This document shows positions 1 to 10,616 of a DNA stretch of 64,000 bases, piece by piece. Position 1 is the stretch's first letter, and every line of letters begins with the position of its first letter. The position numbers were made by a program, and so were the translations under genes. The stretch comes from Hydractinia symbiolongicarpus. Taxonomy: Eukaryota; Cnidaria; Hydrozoa; Anthoathecata; Hydractiniidae. Location of the stretch: assembly GCF_029227915.1 (NCBI RefSeq), contig NC_079887.1:21387650-21451649 (forward strand), in the 5' to 3' direction. The notes under the pieces are model-generated. The model saw only the letters and a list, made by a program, of their open reading frames with translations. It searched no databases and was not told the origin of the DNA.

Positions 1-562
1 AAATTACGGCCTTACGTAATTTAGTAATTGTTGAGTATTAGAAATAATCGTGTAGCAAAACGATTTACTCAAGCGGTTTAACACAAGGCGAATTAGGAAC
101 TGCATAATTAAGTGAATAGAATCAATATATGAGGCATGCATAGCGGTCATCTATGTTTGTTAGCAAGCAAAATATTATACTCAACAGCGCAATTAAAAAG
201 AAATTTTTATATCAGTTTACATATCTCTGAGGTCTTTTTTAACAATCTGAGTAGATGTTCTTTCCCTTCCAGTTATAAATCATGAATCTTAAAGGCATTT
301 GTTTTTTATAACAAGTGAAAACGTTTTCCGTGTTTTGATTTAAAGTTTGAGTATTTAATTTTTGAATAATTACTCTAGGCGCTCATTTGGACTGAAAATT
401 ATTTGGTCACGGAGTGCTTTTTATAAATTTGGAGAATGAGCATTCTTATACACTTGAGATAAGTATCCAAAAAGTACGTATCATATTAACAACATCAAAA
501 CCAGTACACAGGATGCATCATGCCTGACCCCCAATGCAGGGTCTTAAAATCAATCAGTTAAA
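1..562. other. AT-rich DNA, no gene seen
   Basis: No open frame or recognisable repeat was found. The first 35 bases resemble positions 62286-62310, where a GGCCTTACGTA motif is followed by TTTAGTAATT. That suggests the window opens in the same palindromic repeat family that lies beside the DIRS element at the far end. Confidence 0.4.
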
Positions 563-564
563 GT

Positions 565-1742
565 GCAAGGGGTTTCTGTTCAGAATCAGTAAACACCTGT
601 TTTCGTCGACTTGGTTTCCCTAATAAGCCTTTACGTTCCCTATTAAAATCCCTAACTTTTACCTCCATGAGTGCTTCTTTTTACATCTGGATGTCTCGAA
701 ATTCTACCACTTGGGTTGAGACTAAAAAGGCCCCAATAATTCCTGAAGTTTCTTCTGTTTCAAATATGGAATGTAAGAAATCAAAAACCCCTGAGAAATC
801 TTCCGCAAATCACACAAAACTTGCTACAAGGTCTTCCAAAACAACAGTCGCATTGCCATCTAACCCTGATTTTAGGAATAGCGGTCTAAAAAACTTGGGA
901 AACACATGTTATGCAAACTCCATCTTACAATGTTTTTATAACCTTCCAAAAGTTAAAGAAGCCATTTCTGTCAGAAAAACAACCTCAAAGTTAGGCGAAG
1001 CATTTGTAGGTGTTCTTTAAAGTTTTGCTGTTTCTAGAAGTCCAATGATCCCTCCCATTTTTTGCGTGCTATGAAACATCATATCTCAGCTGCGAAGGGA
1101 AGTGCATTTAATATTTTTGCTCAGCACGACCTACCCGAGGTTCTTGAATATCTCCTACCTGGTCTGTCATTAGACTTTCCATTTCTTGGAAGTCTTTTTA
1201 GTATTAACATCAAGACATCAACCACTTATAATTCGTGTCATATTACCAGCTCCTCAGAAGTTATAGCACCATGCATCCAACTTTCTCTGCACCCTACGTT
1301 ACAATCTTCCTTAGATAATTTCTTTGAAAGCAAGGAGTTGTCAGACAGCAATGCCTACTTCTGCCATGTTTGCAACGCTCATCAAACGGCTCTAGTTGAA
1401 AAAGAGGTAGTGTCGTGCGGTTCCCATCTCATTTTACAGCTAAAACGTTTTGCCAGTGTCAACGGCCTTGTGTCAAAAATTGCCTCTTGTATTACTGCTT
1501 ACCCTGCTACCCTTTCCATACCTTTAACCGTAGATAGAAAAGTGAAATTTCGTTAAAATTTTCAATTAAGGGCTATTATCAACAATTGCGGCAACTTATA
1601 TAATGGTCACTACACAACCATAGCCTTCGACCAAATGGTTCACAGGTGGATACATTGCAACGATAGAGCAGTAATTTTCTGTGATGACCGCCTTATTAAC
1701 AGTCACGAGTCATATGTTTTCTTTTTAGAAGAGCTGAGGTAA
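565..1742 (+). pseudogene. Endonuclease tail fused to USP (C19) deubiquitinase, copy A
   Basis: A single frame (565-1020) carries the end of the restriction-like endonuclease domain (FYIWMSRNS at about 680) and, roughly 60 residues later, a C19 Cys box, LGNTCYANSILQ at about 895-930. This is the only copy here where the link between the two domains is uninterrupted. A stop at 1018 and a frameshift follow. The body resumes with the QHDLPEVLEYLL box, CxxC pairs of the USP zinc ribbon (YFCHVC) and ILQLKRF. A nonsense change (CGT AAA to CGT TAA, stop at 1554-1556) precedes the His box GNLYNGHYTT and HCNDRAV. Family knowledge: USPs cleave ubiquitin from proteins, and the Cys, His and Asn/Asp residues form the active site. 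All three are present, but the frame is broken, so this copy is dead. A free-standing host USP pseudogene is unlikely because the endonuclease tail is in frame. Confidence 0.85.
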
Positions 1743-1765
1743 GAATATTTTAACCAGAATGAGTC

Positions 1766-1930
1766 AGCAAGGGGGGCTTGGCTACACTCAGTCTTGTCTT
1801 TGGAGAGTGACGACTCCACTTTACCCCAGTCAAAAATAAAAACAAAATCAAATAAAAATTAAGTTAGGAAGGGGTTTGATCACACATGATCTTGTCTTTG
1901 GAGAGTAACGACTCCACTTATTACCTGAGT
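1766..1930 (+). promoter_or_regulatory. Structured 3' UTR units A1 and A2
   Basis: Two tandem units (1766-1830 and 1865-1930) share AGGGG, the linker CTTGTCTTTGG and a closing ACCCC or ACCTG. By eye each folds as an outer stem enclosing two hairpins: GGCT/AGTC and GAGT-GACG-ACTC in A1; GATCA/TGATC and GAGT-AACG-ACTC in A2. A role in recognition by the reverse transcriptase is inference. Confidence 0.6.
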
Positions 1931-2251
1931 TAAAAACAAAGAATAGCACAGTTGAACAGAAAGTGGTCAAAGTTTACTTTAGGAAGATAGGGATGTCTAG
2001 TTTCTGCTGATGACCGTCCGCGGACCTCTTTGAGGTGACCCAGCTGGACATCCAGGGTACTTAGGTTCAGAAATATGGGTCGAAATCTACCTGCCCTTGG
2101 TTAAAGTTCTGTTCATCTTTTCAAATGTGTTGTGTACTTTTTATTTTTTTAAATTTTTTAATTAATTCCTTGTAAAAAGGGAGAATTGTGCTTTTAGAGG
2201 CATTTTCTCTAGAGGAGTACAACCTCTTATTGTTGCTTCTTATTCTTATTG

Positions 2252-2849
2252 CTACTGTCCAAAAGAATCAGTCTTGAGACTGTTTGTACTTTCCAAATGA
2301 ATGGCTTGACTACAGAAGCAGGTAAATAAAGCGCCATAGCGTTTAAGTTCCTTTCTTGCTTCTTTGATCAAAAATGGACCAAACATGTCCACTACTAAAT
2401 ACGTGAAAGGTGCAGCTTCTTTACAACGCTCTGATGGTAAATCTGCCATTCCTTATTCACCGAATTGTCCTTTAAACTTCCTTCATGTAACACATTTAAA
2501 GATTTAGTTTCGGACACATGAACTTGCATTAACAATCATGATACCTTTGTCGTTTAACGTTGCATCTCGACCACCATGTTTCACCTTCTTGTGGTGATAT
2601 TGTATCACCAATTCTGTAATAGGATGCTCTTTTGGCAAAATGATGGGATTCTTTTATCCTCCAATCCAGACTTGACGATTTTCCAATTCGTCCACCAACT
2701 CGTATGATAGAATTTTCATCCACGAATGGGCTCAAACGAGAAAGAGAACCCAAATTTTGTTTTCTTTTGTTCGCTAGCAGGCATGTCAATTCCGTCCCAT
2801 ATTGCTCGTTGTTGTTGAAAGATGTCATCTTCTCAATCCTTTCGTTCAC
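2252..2849 (-). pseudogene. BEL/Pao retrotransposon integrase remnant
   Basis: Minus-strand fragments in transcription order are an H2C2 zinc-binding region (2849-2529; motifs LSRLSPFVDE and RVGGRIGK) and the start of the integrase core (2449-2252; VDMFGPFLIKEARKELKRYG, AIHLE). These motifs are characteristic of BEL/Pao Pol proteins, and the D of DMFGPF is the first catalytic Asp position. No LTRs or remaining Pol domains are evident and the frame is interrupted between the two pieces. An old broken copy. Confidence 0.8.
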
Positions 2850-4964
2850 TGCCGAGTTGTTGTAGGAGTTGCTTGGCTGATAAAAGAAATAGGGATTATT
2901 TTTCTTCCTGGTTTGTTTATGTCATGCATTTAGATAGAACTTCTATATCATGCTCATTTTTCATCCTAGTTTGAGTGGTTCTTCGCTATCCAATACCTCA
3001 AAGAAATTCACAAATTTTTCAGCATTGCACCTGATTTCTGCCACATTTTTGTCAATGTATTTGTCTACATTTTTCACAAACTTTTAAATACTTGAAGCAA
3101 TCTGATATGGCATAAGGGAATCGTTTCCGAACATTAATGAGATAGGCGATACCAAGCTCAAAACTTTCGAGGTGACTACAGTTATGTAAAACCGCAAATC
3201 TTAGTTGTTTAATCATTCCACAATATTTTACGGTTTTGATCAGCAATGTCATTAGACATAAACTAAAATAACTTTGAACACTGGAATCAAAATTTCTTCT
3301 GTAGATCCCATTTTTTGCTGTGATTTGAAGCAAGAAAGCGAGTGTTGCGTGAGTAAGTCGTGCAAGTTTATAAAAATAAGTTCGTAGTTTAAATAAAAAA
3401 GTCTGCACAATTTTTTAACTATACAAAATACACATGACTAATAACAATTTTTACGTATCTTTACAGAAGCAAAAATTCAACCTGTTTAAATTAATATATT
3501 CATCTTTCTAGCTTGTTAGTGTCTTCTTTAACTGCTTCTGTGATAGGTTTTGTATTTTATTGAGGTCAGCGTCGCACTGTAGTTATCATAAAGATCCATA
3601 CTTCTGAAATAAGATTTACGCTGTTGCAATTGGCTTATTTGATGATATTTTAATTGGCATCCTCCTAACTGTAGTACTTCTACCTTGCAAGTGCCTTCAT
3701 TAACTGTTTGTGTAATTAACATTGATTTACACTGCATTGTGATTAGTGTGATACTGTTGTCATCTTGTTGTTAATCGACAGCAAAAAACATTTTACAGCT
3801 ACAACCAGGAACCATGCAGGGTACAGATTACATAAAAACGACACCCATCCAAAAAACAGTTGGGTTCAATTGCTTTCCAACATACCGCCGTGTTGGTCCT
3901 TTGATAAATACACATCGACTTTATGTACAATTTCTAGTAACAATATGTTATTATAAAATCTCTATTATACTCACATGAGCTTGCTGCATCTCTTTTAGAA
4001 TGTTATCATTCACAAAGAAATTACGCCATAGATCAAATCGGAAGCATAGTTACCTTTTTTCTTAATTAATAACGTTTGACGTCATTCGATTTTTAAGGGA
4101 CATTTTTGATCTTCCTTAATTTGTTTATTTACTGCCATGTCAGCTCAATTTTACTATATCTTTTAAAATAAGTGTTCAATAAGGGCATTGTTGAATTTTA
4201 ATCCATTTATGATCTTAAGAAGCATGGTAGTCATGCATATTCTTTGATCTAATACGAATTATTCTCGCAGATATGTTAATGAGTTAAGGCAACACAATCA
4301 GTGTTATATCAAAGAGATTGGAATCTGTTACATTTTCACTCTTATTTTCACTATCGAAAACCCAAACGGTTGTGTAATTTCTCTTTTACCCTTGAATAGT
4401 GCCACTAGGGTTTTTAGGATTTAATAAGTTGTCCAGATCGTTTAGTTGCTCTTCTTGGTTTTTAAGTATCTTTGACTGTGTAACCCCTTGCGGTCCAAGT
4501 GTTAAGTTTGTTAATGTGAGTCATAATTCACGCGAGGATGTAAAGTTTATTGAGACTCCATTGTCTATGCACACTCCATTGTCTATGCACACTCCATTGT
4601 CTATATCAGGGCCTATTTTATTTCCGACGACCATTTTGTTGTAGTAAAATACTGTTCAATATACTTTGCATGTCCAACAATATGCGCGGGATAGCGTTAT
4701 ACTTTTATAACGGTATAGCTAAACTTCTCTCAGTGACCAAAGCAACAATTATATGAATAAGATATTTTTGTTTTCCAATAACCTTCCTTCCTTCATTGAA
4801 CCGATCTGTCTTAGTTTGATTAATCATGAAGGAAAGACACGCTTTCGGGCCAACCACTATTTTTTTACGGATCACCTCTTTTTTGATGAAGCCAGGAAGG
4901 TCTTATAGACATACCTTAGTGAAACTGTTTCTTTCGTGCAATGATATATGAGCATAACCTCTAG
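2850..4964. other. Non-coding remainder of the duplicated block
   Basis: Only short frames occur. The 3052-3408 minus-strand frame and its partner at 24037-24243 are kept in both duplicates, but I recognise no domain and see no coding signal beyond the shared recent origin. Possibly decayed parts of the same BEL/Pao element. Confidence 0.4.
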
Positions 4965-4965
4965 A

Positions 4966-5190
4966 ATTTAAATTTTAAGACTTAACTGGTCGGGTTTATC
5001 ATTGTGCGTGCACTTTGTAATTTTCATTCTTACCACTGCTGTGTGTTTTACATACAGTTTGCCGTTATTCACGAGTTTGTTCACTCGCCGCTTTCCTAGA
5101 AAGCAATTATTAGAAGCTTAGCAAGGGGGCTTTGCAATTGCCTTGTCTTTGGGTGTAACGACCTCACTTATAACATCGTCTTGTTTTTAT
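4966..5190 (+). mobile_element. 3' terminus plus 3' UTR fragment of further retrotransposon copies
   Basis: 4966-5024 matches the very 3' end of copies C and E (AAGACYTAAC...ATCATTG, a hairpin, then TTTGTAA), with the terminal hairpin changed to GTG-CGTG-CAC. Directly after it, 5030-5190 matches the 3' UTR of copy B2 and contains one structured unit at 5119-5174. It abuts the reverse-transcriptase remnant of B1, giving a head-to-tail cluster of truncated copies. Confidence 0.65.
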
Positions 5191-5345
5191 CAGGCATAAA
5201 TGTTATTTTGGAGTACACGCTGGCAACATCTGTGTCATGCTAATCACCTCTATAGAGTATCCTTACCTGTAATAAGGGCTTTTATGGACGACATAAACAT
5301 CATGTCTTCGTCTGTTGCTGGAATTCCTTAACAGGTGCACCACAG

Positions 5346-7540
5346 CTCTAAGTTAAGCCAATATGACATTTCGCGCTGAAAAATCCCGTAGTTTTGTGAT
5401 CATCAAGGGAAGATCTATCAATAGCACCCCTTTTAGTGTATTTAGCCCTGAAAACGACATTTCTCACAGTATATCCCATCTATTCATGCCTTGCCAGTGC
5501 GATTTTTAGGCCGGATTATTGATTGTTCTATCTCAGACAAGAAGTCCATCAACGAATTAGAGAGAAAAGCTGATAGAAGGGCTTGGTGTCATTAATAAGT
5601 CCTTATACACTGGAGCAAAAAAAACCTTGGATCTTGCAACATCTTTTGATCCCGCGAATTCAGTGGCCACTGTTAATATACTAGGTTTCGATGTCTGTTG
5701 CTTGCAACTAGAGCAAAAGGTTTCAGTGTTCATACGAAAATGGCTGAACTTGCACCGTTCCATCACAAACATCTCCCTATATGCTGACTCCTCTCCTTGC
5801 CCTCTGCCCATTAAGAGCCTCAGTTCTATTTTAAAATCCGCAAAAATTAGTGGTCACCTACTTTTGCGACACTCCAAAGATCCAATTCTGTCAACACTCA
5901 ATCCATCCTTAAAGGCAGGTTCTTGGAAGGTGAGCGATGCAGTTAAAATAGCTGAGGATCAATTAAAGTAAAAAACCATAAGGGGTCCTGTACAGCGTGG
6001 ACGAACCGGTCTTGGCAATTGTAAAGTGGAAGTAATACCACCAAAAACCACTCACAAGTACAGAAAGGTAATCGCAAAAACATCAGCTGAGATTGACGAG
6101 GAAAGCTATCTATCTAAGGCATTGCAACTTCAGGTGCGGGGCCAATGGACAAGATGGGAGAACTACGTAAAGTTTGATCTTTCATATAAGAACATCCTAG
6201 CAACTCCTATTCTCTTATCTTTCTGCCTGCAATCCACTTACGATGTTCTGCCCTCACCAAGTAACTTGAGGAGGTGAAAAATAAATACAGAACCATCTTG
6301 TTTCTGCGCACATACTTGGTGCTTGTAAAACTGCTCTTTCCCAGGGAAGATATACCTTTAGACACGATTCTGTACTTACCCATTTGGTAGAAACTTTGAA
6401 AAAGTTCATTTTTGAGCTTTCTTCTGAACCTCTGAGCTTAAACCGGACCTTGTGCTATATTCAAATGACCTTAAGCGTGTTATTATTGTGGAACTCACTT
6501 GCCCATGTGAGGAAAACATGAATGCTAGGCACTCCACCAAAGTTGCCAAGTATTTCTGTTTAATGAATGTGATTATGGTTAATGGCTTGCAAGTTGATTT
6601 CTTGGCCGTGGAAGTAGGAGCAAGAGGGTATTGTGCAAGAACCACCACTGCCTTTTTAAAAAGAATGGGTTTCACCAACAAACTTGCTTATTCCACTGCA
6701 AATGATCTCGTTAAAGTCAGTATGAGGTCTTCTTTTTGTATCTGGCTGGCACGTGAATCCAATGTTTGGTGAACTGACTCCTTAATGCAATTACCCAAAT
6801 CCAAGCAGGCTTTGCCTAATGTGGAGACTAAGTGTGTTTCATCTCGCCAAAAGGGGGTTAGCCAAAATAAAAATGACACTCAACCATTTTGTGTATAAAA
6901 AAACATCGGTTTTTTAAACGAAGGCAACACTTGTTACGCCAACGCCATTTTGCAAGTATTAAGTACCATTCCAACACGCAAAGTGGGTCAGAATCGTTTC
7001 ATTTGTCACCTATTGCGAGGTCTATTTCGCTTAACATGGCGAAACTGACGCAATCATTGTCACCTGTTGACTCTTCGAATTTTCTCTGGGCCCTTAAACG
7101 TCAAATGCTCTGATGGGAAAGTGGACTTCCAATTTAATAATAAGCAAGATGTAGCAGAGATTATGTTTGTGGTTTTGGACGCACTTAAGGGATTTTTCCC
7201 GATTGCTGCAGATAAAATCTCAACTGAAATCTCAATGTCTGTAAACTGAAATACCTGCGTGTGCACCTCGGTAAATGTCGCAATGCAGGACATTTTAACA
7301 CTGCCAATGACATATAACATCCAGTCTTGTGTCAGCAAATTTTTAGAACCAGAAATTCTAAACAATGGAAACAAGTGGTTTTGTCCGCAATGCTTTGCAC
7401 ATAGAGAGAGTACTAGAGAAACGCAAATCAGCAGAAGTGAAATCTTATTGCGGCATGTTAAAAAGGTTTTTAAAACATGGTGAACATCTGGTGAAACACA
7501 ACAGAGTTGTTGAATGTGTTTCTTTACGTGACTCTCCTGC
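5346..7540 (+). pseudogene. RT-RLE-USP retrotransposon, copy B1 (decayed)
   Basis: Colinear with copy E but full of stops. Order: RT C-terminal region (MTFRAEKSRSFVI at about 5361, compare MSFRPSKSRSIVI in copy E); thumb and linker (5627-5971, with KISGHLLLR); central region (6026-6277, ending YDVLPSPSNL); endonuclease core (6452-6772, with VELTCPCEEN, TKVAKY and EVGARGYC); then a USP domain with Cys box NEGNTCYANAILQ at about 6917, KQDVAEIM, WFCPQC and LKRF near 7470. The USP breaks off at about 7540 and continues into a second endonuclease tail (copy B2). The RT catalytic core is absent. It diverges from A/C/E throughout, so it is an older or separate subfamily. Confidence 0.75.
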
Positions 7541-8672
7541 AACTACCTTTCGTCAGTCTGTTTCTTCGTGTTTGAAAAGACTGGGATTGGACCGCAGAAA
7601 AACTTTTCAAGCTGCTCGTCAACTTGGTGACATGTGCATGAAAGCTTCTTTCTGTATTTGGGTCGCTAGAAATACAAAGGTATGGAATGAACACAGCCAC
7701 ATCCCTATTTCAACCAGCTATTCTATACCCACTCCTCTAATGCCAAAGGGCAAACAACAGTCACCAAGCCCAATACACCTGTTAAAGCAGGCCCAGACCC
7801 ACCTACCCACAGCAAAGTAATTCACGCAGGATTAATAAATAAAGGAAACACCTGTTACGCCAATTCCATCCTGCAAGCATTAACTGCAATCCCATCATTT
7901 TGGTTACATTGTGCTTCGGAATCTTCTCTGGTTTCTCCTCTATTGAAGTCATGCTGTCCCAGTCTTCCACAGCTGTTGACCCTTCCGCCTTCTTAAGAGC
8001 CTTGCAGCGTGAGATGTCCAGCATTAGGAAGACCCCATTCAACATTAAGCAGGACGTGCCAGAAATACTGCTTCATCTCTTGGGTGAATTAACAGACCCT
8101 TCGGTTATCGCAAATAATATCATCACCAACATTATAACCACTACGACGTCATGTAATGCATGCTTCTTATCAACTAGCAGGGAGGAAAGTATGCCTATTG
8201 TGCCACTCCCTATCTCAAACAGCGTTCAGGTTCAATTAATTGTTTTTTGCAGCCCGAAAATTTGTCTGGAAATGACAGGTGGCTTTGCCCGCAGTGCTCT
8301 TCTTATCAAGACAGTACAAGCGAAACGGTTTTCACCGAGTGCGGAGACATTCTAATTATCCAACTGAAGAGGTTTACGTTTCTTGATGGAAGAACCCTAA
8401 AAAATAACAAGTTTGTTACCTGCCTTGCTTCACATGACGACATTTTTAGAGTTCGCTCTCAGCCAACGGATGACATTCCATGTAACAACAAATATTCGTT
8501 AGCTCCCACTATTAATCATTCGTTCACCCTAGGAGCTGGTAACTATTGGGCATTCATTAAAGATCGCAGCTGTGGCTCATGGTTAAGATGTGACGATAAA
8601 GCAGTTGTTAGAGTTGCACCATCCGATTTCAATAACTCTTCTGTGTATGTGTTGTTTTTTGTGAAAATGTAA
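7541..8672 (+). pseudogene. RT-RLE-USP retrotransposon, copy B2 (endonuclease tail + USP)
   Basis: Begins with the endonuclease C-terminus (SVSSCLKRLGL, then FCIWVARNTKVW), a Pro/Gln/Ser-rich linker, and a second USP domain. The Cys box NKGNTCYANSILQAL lies at about 7838 and KQDVPEILLHLLGEL at about 8047. Another frame (8247-8672) carries WLCPQC, IIQLKRFTF and the C-terminal box ending VYVLFFVKM with stop at 8670-8672. In the His box the usual GHY reads GNY, so the catalytic His is replaced by Asn in this copy; copy D has GHY at the same position. At least two frameshifts separate the pieces. Confidence 0.75.
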
Positions 8673-9415
8673 AAGTGGTCTGATTAACATTCACATAAAA
8701 GTTGGAGGGTTATCTTTCCCTAGCGGTTTTGTATTACCCCGGCTGTTACTGTCACAAGCAGTCTACCGTGAACCTAGAGTTTGCTCACTCTTCACCCTCT
8801 TATAGAGTAATCATAAGAAGCATAGCAAGGGGGTTCGACTATGTCTTGTCTTTGGGTGCGACGACCCCACTTTTTACCCCACTCCAATAGGGAGGCTAAG
8901 TTTGCGCACTTGATCTACAGGATTAACGATCCTGCTGTACCCATAGTTATTCTTGTAAGAAGCTCTGCAAGGGGGTATGAAATTTCTCTTTCATTTCTTC
9001 GTAGTTTTACGCCCACGCATATCACCCCAGTAACTTCAGGCTGGTCCTGACCAAGGCTGGTCCTAAGCATCAATCACCCGTGTAAGGCTGAGTGTTGAGA
9101 TCCCGTAACACGTGTAAAGCTACAGCCAGGTTCACAACTCCTGGCGCATAGGTAGTTGTTTGCCCCCTTCTCATAGTTTTTATTTATTTGTATATATATA
9201 CGTTTTATGTCAATATATGTTGTTCTTGTTTTTTTGTTTTGTTGTTGCAATATTTGTATTGTCCAGAGGATTGCTTTTTCAATTAACTTGGTTGTACAGA
9301 CCATCCTTGTAAAAGGGAGATCTTGCTTTGCATAGGGATCTTAAGAGGGTTTAACCTCTACCACTTAAAATAAGAGTCATTAGACTAGTCGAATCACTAC
9401 AGCTTGCTGTTTTGT
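8673..9415 (+). promoter_or_regulatory. 3' UTR of copy B2, with structured units and terminal hairpin
   Basis: Contains CCTAGCGGTTTT...ACCCCGGCTGTTA, also in copy D. Structured unit B1 (8823-8884) has hairpins GAC-TAT-GTC and GGGT-GCGACG-ACCC. Unit B2 (8965-9030) has hairpins ATGAAA/TTTCAT and CGTA-GTTT-TACG. Then come a CCAGGTTCACAACTCCTGG hairpin near 9128, the AGAGG...CCTCT hairpin near 9342-9358 and the terminal hairpin ACAG-CTTG-CTGT at 9399-9410. The element ends near 9415. Confidence 0.65.
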
Positions 9416-9424
9416 TATGTCATA

Positions 9425-10616
9425 ATCAAAGTGCAGGACCTATATAAAATAAATATTAAATCGGTTTGCCTAAAAATGGTGATAAATAAGATTTCTCTTG
9501 ACGACCTGCTGAAAAGGAATTAAAGTACAATGCAATACCACATTCATCACGAAAAGCTTTACAAGCTGTCCGTATTAATCTCACTATAGCGGCTTCTTGT
9601 GTATTAAATGCAATTATTTCCCGGGTAAAAGGGCGGCATCAATATTTCTGAGAATCGCGCAATGTGATTGGTTAGAACATAGCAACCGTGTTTAAAGCTT
9701 AAATACGGTAGCATTGAATGTAAATAAACACGGGAAAAAAGTAAACAAAACGCGAAAAATAAGTGAAACTGACTTTTTTGTTTTCAAGAATTCGATGTTG
9801 CAGCTACAATAAAAACCTGTGATTCGATTTTAGTTGGAATCTACGATCCATATGTGAATAGTTTTTATAAAGACATGGTTTCTATGTCCTGCTTATAATG
9901 TTATATTTTTTGTCGTAAAATGCAGTACCCGGATAAAAATCCATATAATAACTGTTTATTTCGGGCAATACCTTCGAATATTAACCCCTGTCACGTATTG
10001 CCCTCACAAGCTCCGGTATTGCCCTCATAAACAGTTATTATAGGGTTAATATCGTTTCATATGTGTCACATATAATTATCTTTTCAAACGTATTTAATAC
10101 TTGCAATAGATGCAGCTTACAAAAGAATTTACCCATATCTGCAATATCATTTCTTTGTTTTATAGACAACATTTTCCAATTTTGAAACACCTTTGGTAGC
10201 AACTCCTATCTTACCGTTTTCAATTGAGCATTAAATAATTGGATTTATTGGACCAAGGTCAGACACAGGTCTTTTTATTGTTAATTCTAATTTAGCAAAA
10301 TTATAATTGGTATTTTTCTCATCCAACACATCACAAATATCATCTATTGTGCCTGTAAAAATTAACACAGTAGCTGCGTCTCTACTGGCTACCTCAGACA
10401 ATCCAAAATATAAAGTTTTGCCTTCACTAGTTGTTGTATGAGAATTTTGGTAATGCTTGTGATACTTACTAATACCATCACCATGAAAACAATCACCCAG
10501 TGTTTTTCCATCATTTTCATTGCTTCTGCGACTTGAAACTGAGATAAAATTAAGGCTTTTTGCATTATACGAGATTTTACCCCAGTTGATGGCAAGCGAC
10601 CAATTTTTTTTGCGGA
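9425..10616 (-). pseudogene. Repetitive transposon-type ORF, family X, copy 1
   Basis: About 1.2 kb, strongly similar to 27190-28262. The minus strand gives broken coding stretches such as LYFGLSEVASRDAATVL and KYHKHYQNSHTTT, which I associate with a repetitive ORF family of cnidarian and fish genomes whose superfamily I cannot name. Frames are interrupted by stops and no start is visible. A 97 bp hairpin insertion at 9945-10041 is missing from the other copy. Confidence 0.45.
9945..10041. repeat. Small hairpin insertion
   Basis: Outer arms ATAATAACTGTTTAT (9945-9959) and ATAAACAGTTATTAT (10027-10041) are perfect reverse complements. Inside them GGGCAATACC (9963-9972) pairs with GGTATTGCCC (10015-10024). 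The second family X copy has only the left arm sequence at the same place (about 27735), so the rest was gained here or lost there. Confidence 0.75.

Larger units (their letters stand above)
563..2228 (+). mobile_element. RT-RLE-USP retrotransposon, copy A (5' truncated)
   Basis: This copy starts abruptly inside the endonuclease C-terminus, at the equivalent of 42386 in copy E, and runs through the USP domain into a structured 3' UTR. The abrupt 5' truncation with a retained 3' end is typical of target-primed reverse transcription. The last roughly 60 bases of the element, present in copies C and E, are missing here: the sequence passes from the AGAGG...CCTCT hairpin near 2225 directly into BEL/Pao debris. 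Confidence 0.8.
1236..4820. repeat. Segmental duplication, left copy
   Basis: From the middle of the copy A USP domain to about 4820 the sequence is nearly identical to 20998-25640, including the BEL/Pao debris and the non-coding remainder. Differences are scattered substitutions and small indels, plus a roughly 1 kb block at 23008-23999 present only in the right copy and a 64 bp retrotransposon terminus missing here. A short tandem repeat of ACTCCATTGTCTATGCAC (about three units) lies at 4554-4605. Confidence 0.9.

Noticed and set aside
565-1742. Ordinary host USP pseudogene next to a retrotransposon.
   Set aside because: The endonuclease tail is in frame with it, the pair recurs in five copies with common 3' UTR structure, and there are no introns.
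1766-1930. CRISPR-like or LTR-like direct repeats in the 3' UTR.
   Set aside because: The units are two or three per copy, imperfect, and follow the reading frame of a retrotransposon. No spacers, and no LTR pair at the other end.
2000-2065. Hammerhead-ribozyme-like CTGATGA followed by a GTCC-GC-GGAC hairpin (also at 21789 and 43866).
   Set aside because: The GAAA core that must follow stem II is absent and no stem I/III pairing with a cleavage site was found. It is kept only as a set of small hairpins in the 3' UTR.
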